Assembly (NCBI GenBank): GCA_018821745.1
Contig: JAHJLU010000683.1
Coordinates: forward strand, 1 to 6,432
Source: Myxococcota bacterium
GTDB lineage: Bacteria; Myxococcota_A; Polyangia; HGW-17
Reading direction: 5' to 3'
Length of the DNA stretch: 6,432 bases
Shown here: in pieces, positions 4,817 to 6,432 of the stretch
Position numbering within the stretch: position 1 is the stretch's first letter
Layout of the letters: the number at the start of each line of letters is the position of its first letter
The notes under the pieces: generated by a model
What the model saw: only the letters and a program-made list of their open reading frames with translations
Database searches by the model: none
What the model was told of the DNA's origin: nothing
Translations under genes and position numbers: made by a program

Positions 4817-6432
4817 CTACCAGGCGGCGATGGGCGTGGGCGCATAGGCGTTGGTCGTAGTGCCGTTGCCCAGCTGGCCAACGTTATTGCGGCCCCAGCA
4901 CAGGACCGAGCCTTTGTCCGTGAGTCCGCAGGTGTAAAAGTCACCGGCGTGGAGGCTCACAAAGATGTGACCCCCGGTGACAGCCACGGGAGATGTACGC
5001 ACGGTGTTGGTGCCGTCACCGAGCTGTCCGTTGATGTTCTGGCCGAAGCAGTAGGCCTCACCGCTGACGGTGAGGGCGCAGGTGTGCATGGAACCGGCGG
5101 TCACAGAAACGAAGACAGGATTTGCAGTTATCGTTTGGGCGGGGGAGGGAACGGTCGTGGCACCACTGTCACCCAGTTGATGGACGCTGTTGGACCCCCA
5201 GCAGTAGAGGGTGCCCGAGGCAGTGAGGGCGCAGGTGTGTGATGCGCCCGCCGCCATGCTGTTGAAGAGAACAGTGGTGTTTGCGGCCATGGGAGTGATT
5301 TGGTCGCCGGTGGACCCGAGGCCAAGCTGATACGATGCGTTTGCCCCCCAGCACCAGGCCACAGCTGACTCAATACCACAGGAGTGATTAGCGCCAAGGG
5401 CGATGGAGGAAAAGGTGTGACTATCCCAGACTGCCGTTGGGGTCAGGGCGTTGTCAAGGGTCCCTATACCCAGCTGTCCGTAGTTGTTATGGCCCCAGCA
5501 AAAGGCGGCGGTACCTTCAATGCCGCAGATGTGTTCGCTGCCGGCTTGAAGCGAGCTGAAGCTGTGGGAGCCAAGGATGGTGACAGGGACGTTGTGGGTG
5601 GTGGTGTCTCCGGTCCCCAGTTGGCCGAAGGCGTTGTCTCCCCAGCACATGGTGAGCCCCACGGTTGTTTTTGCACAGGTAAAATTGCTCCCCGCCGTCA
5701 GGCTGGTGAAGGAGGGGGAGCCCGAGACGGCGACGGGGAGTGGGGAGTTGGTAGCGGCTCCGTTCCCCAGGGCACCGTGGAAATTGGAACCCCAGCAGTA
5801 GGTCTCGCCTGAATCCACGATGATGCAGGAGTGCTCGGCGCCCGTGGAGAGTGTCTGCACCCTCAGGCACTGGGAGTCGTCGATACGGCAATCGTCACAG
5901 GTGAGGGTGCCGCCCATGAGGAACCCCAGTGATTCACACGTCTCGCCGTTCAGGTCGTCCCCGTCACACTCTTCCCCGTAGCCAGTCTGTACGGTCCCGT
6001 CTCCGCAGCTGCCCTGGGTGCTGCAGTCCGTCAGGTCAAACTGACAGTCGACGTCGCAGGCCAGGTCGCCGCCGTGATACCCCAGAGAGACGCAGTCCTC
6101 TCCCCCGAGGCCATCGCCGTCGCACTGCTCATAGGGAGCGTCGATGCTGTTGTCGCCGCAGGTGCCAAAGTCGAGGCAGCTCGTGAGATCAAAGGAGCAG
6201 TCATTTGCGCAGGTGAGGTCGCCGCCATAGTAGCCGAGGCTCAGACAGTCCTCCCCGTTCAGGTCATCGCTGTCACAATCTTCCAGGAGATCCACCTGTC
6301 CGTTGCCGCAGGGGTTTCCCGTGCAGCTGGCCGAGGGGTCGATGATGCACTGGCTCGTACAGGTGAGAGTGCCCGCCTCGTAGCCGTAGTCCGTGCAGGT
6401 GGCGCCCCCGAAGTTGGTGCCTTCGCACTCCT
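4817..6432 (-). CDS. Cysteine-rich-repeat and RCC1 beta-propeller protein (3' part; N-terminus outside window)
   Basis: The frame is open from the right edge to the TAG stop at 4817-4819, giving 537 complete residues (numbered here from codon 6430-6428). A GTG at 6295 falls between two cysteines of a repeat and is not the start; the beginning, including any signal or lipoprotein peptide, lies beyond the window. Residues 1-188 hold four six-cysteine repeats, the first partial, of the kind common in Myxococcota surface proteins (C-G-D-G ... E-x-C-D-G ... L-G-Y-x-G-G-x-L-x-C-x-x-x-C ... C). Residues 194-537 are seven RCC1 repeats of 47-51 residues, each with A/T-G-x-x-x-[TSI]-C ... C-[WF]-G ... 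Q-L-G. Seven blades make a complete propeller. RCC1 propellers are protein-interaction platforms; eukaryotic RCC1 is a Ran exchange factor, but nothing here implies that activity. Cysteine content points to an extracytoplasmic location. Partner and function are unknown. Confidence 0.92.
   Translation of the reverse strand, partial: ECEGTNFGGATCTDYGYEAGTLTCTSQCIIDPSASCTGNPCGNGQVDLLEDCDSDDLNGEDCLSLGYYGGDLTCANDCSFDLTSCLDFGTCGDNSIDAPYEQCDGDGLGGEDCVSLGYHGGDLACDVDCQFDLTDCSTQGSCGDGTVQTGYGEECDGDDLNGETCESLGFLMGGTLTCDDCRIDDSQCLRVQTLSTGAEHSCIIVDSGETYCWGSNFHGALGNGAATNSPLPVAVSGSPSFTSLTAGSNFTCAKTTVGLTMCWGDNAFGQLGTGDTTTHNVPVTILGSHSFSSLQAGSEHICGIEGTAAFCWGHNNYGQLGIGTLDNALTPTAVWDSHTFSSIALGANHSCGIESAVAWCWGANASYQLGLGSTGDQITPMAANTTVLFNSMAAGASHTCALTASGTLYCWGSNSVHQLGDSGATTVPSPAQTITANPVFVSVTAGSMHTCALTVSGEAYCFGQNINGQLGDGTNTVRTSPVAVTGGHIFVSLHAGDFYTCGLTDKGSVLCWGRNNVGQLGNGTTTNAYAPTPIAAW
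4820..5851 (-). repeat. Seven tandem RCC1 repeats (one complete propeller)
   Basis: In protein order the blades lie at 5851-5708, 5707-5558, 5557-5411, 5410-5264, 5263-5111, 5110-4961 and 4960-4820. Each carries one cysteine pair with eight or nine residues between (202/212, 252/262, 302/311, 351/360, 400/410, 451/461, 501/511), the second always in C-W-G or C-F-G. There is no unpaired cysteine in this region. At DNA level the repeats have diverged, sharing mainly the complement of the C-W-G codons (CCCCAGCA-like), so they are not recent copies as a whole. Confidence 0.93.
5867..6430 (-). repeat. Four six-cysteine repeats (first one cut by the window edge)
   Basis: Repeats in protein order lie at 6430-6311 (partial), 6310-6161, 6160-6008 and 6007-5867. 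Complete copies show C-x(10-12)-C-x9-C-x(11-12)-C-x(2-3)-C-x6-C with a conserved CDG/CDS and G-G-x-L-x-C core. They resemble the disulfide-rich repeats frequent in Myxococcota and related secreted proteins. Six cysteines per unit fit three disulfides each. More copies probably lie beyond the edge. Confidence 0.85.

Noticed and set aside
6293..6295. GTG 6295 as start of the RCC1 gene
   Set aside because: The frame stays open to the edge with another six-cysteine repeat upstream, and the GTG would cut a repeat in half.
4820..6430. CRISPR-like or minisatellite array because of regular spacing of about 150 bases
   Set aside because: The periodicity is explained by protein repeats; DNA identity between units is low and there are no conserved direct repeats with unique spacers.

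Overview
The window reads as moderately GC-rich bacterial chromosome of a Myxococcota / Bradymonadota / Deltaproteobacteria-like organism. This rests on the protein styles present: a long TPR protein of the type common in those groups, and a secreted-type protein joining six-cysteine repeats (core C-G-[DN]-G ... C-D-G ... L-G-[YF]-x-G-G-x-L-x-C) to cysteine-bearing RCC1 repeats. Taxonomy is an inference; no rRNA or other marker gene is present.

Left arm (1-3822, + strand): four tightly packed genes that look like one operon. They are the 3' part of a TPR protein (entering from the left edge), the ribosome-assembly GTPase engB, a RimI-type N-acetyltransferase, and a 555-residue protein resembling heparinase II/III-like (alpha/alpha)-toroid polysaccharide lyases. 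All three junctions overlap (4, 14 and 11 bases). The last two internal genes start from nearly identical Shine-Dalgarno/start contexts, GAGGA[A/T]TCCCATG. engB and rimI both act on the ribosome or its proteins. The toroid protein is the odd member: it has no visible signal peptide although most of its presumed relatives work on extracellular or periplasmic polysaccharide.

Middle (3823-4013): a 191-base gap with several potential hairpins and a long-range 12-pair helix (3863-3874 with 3948-3959). It also holds weak promoter-like elements and a strong ribosome binding site for the next gene. It may be a terminator plus leader region, or a small structured RNA.

4014-4688 (+): a 224-residue exported protein with a clear signal peptide, alternating beta-strand pattern and C-terminal phenylalanine, consistent with a small outer-membrane beta-barrel.

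Right arm (4817-6432, - strand, convergent): the 3' part of a gene running off the right edge. The protein has at least four six-cysteine repeats (the first cut by the edge) followed by exactly seven RCC1 repeats, enough for one closed seven-bladed beta-propeller. Every blade carries one cysteine pair, suggesting a disulfide-stabilised extracellular propeller. The 128-base convergent gap between the two arms has only a weak terminator candidate.

No RNA genes of known families, insertion sequences, CRISPR arrays or phage genes were recognised. The most unusual points are the toroid lyase-like gene coupled to translation genes, the disulfide-per-blade propeller, and the potentially structured intergenic region.
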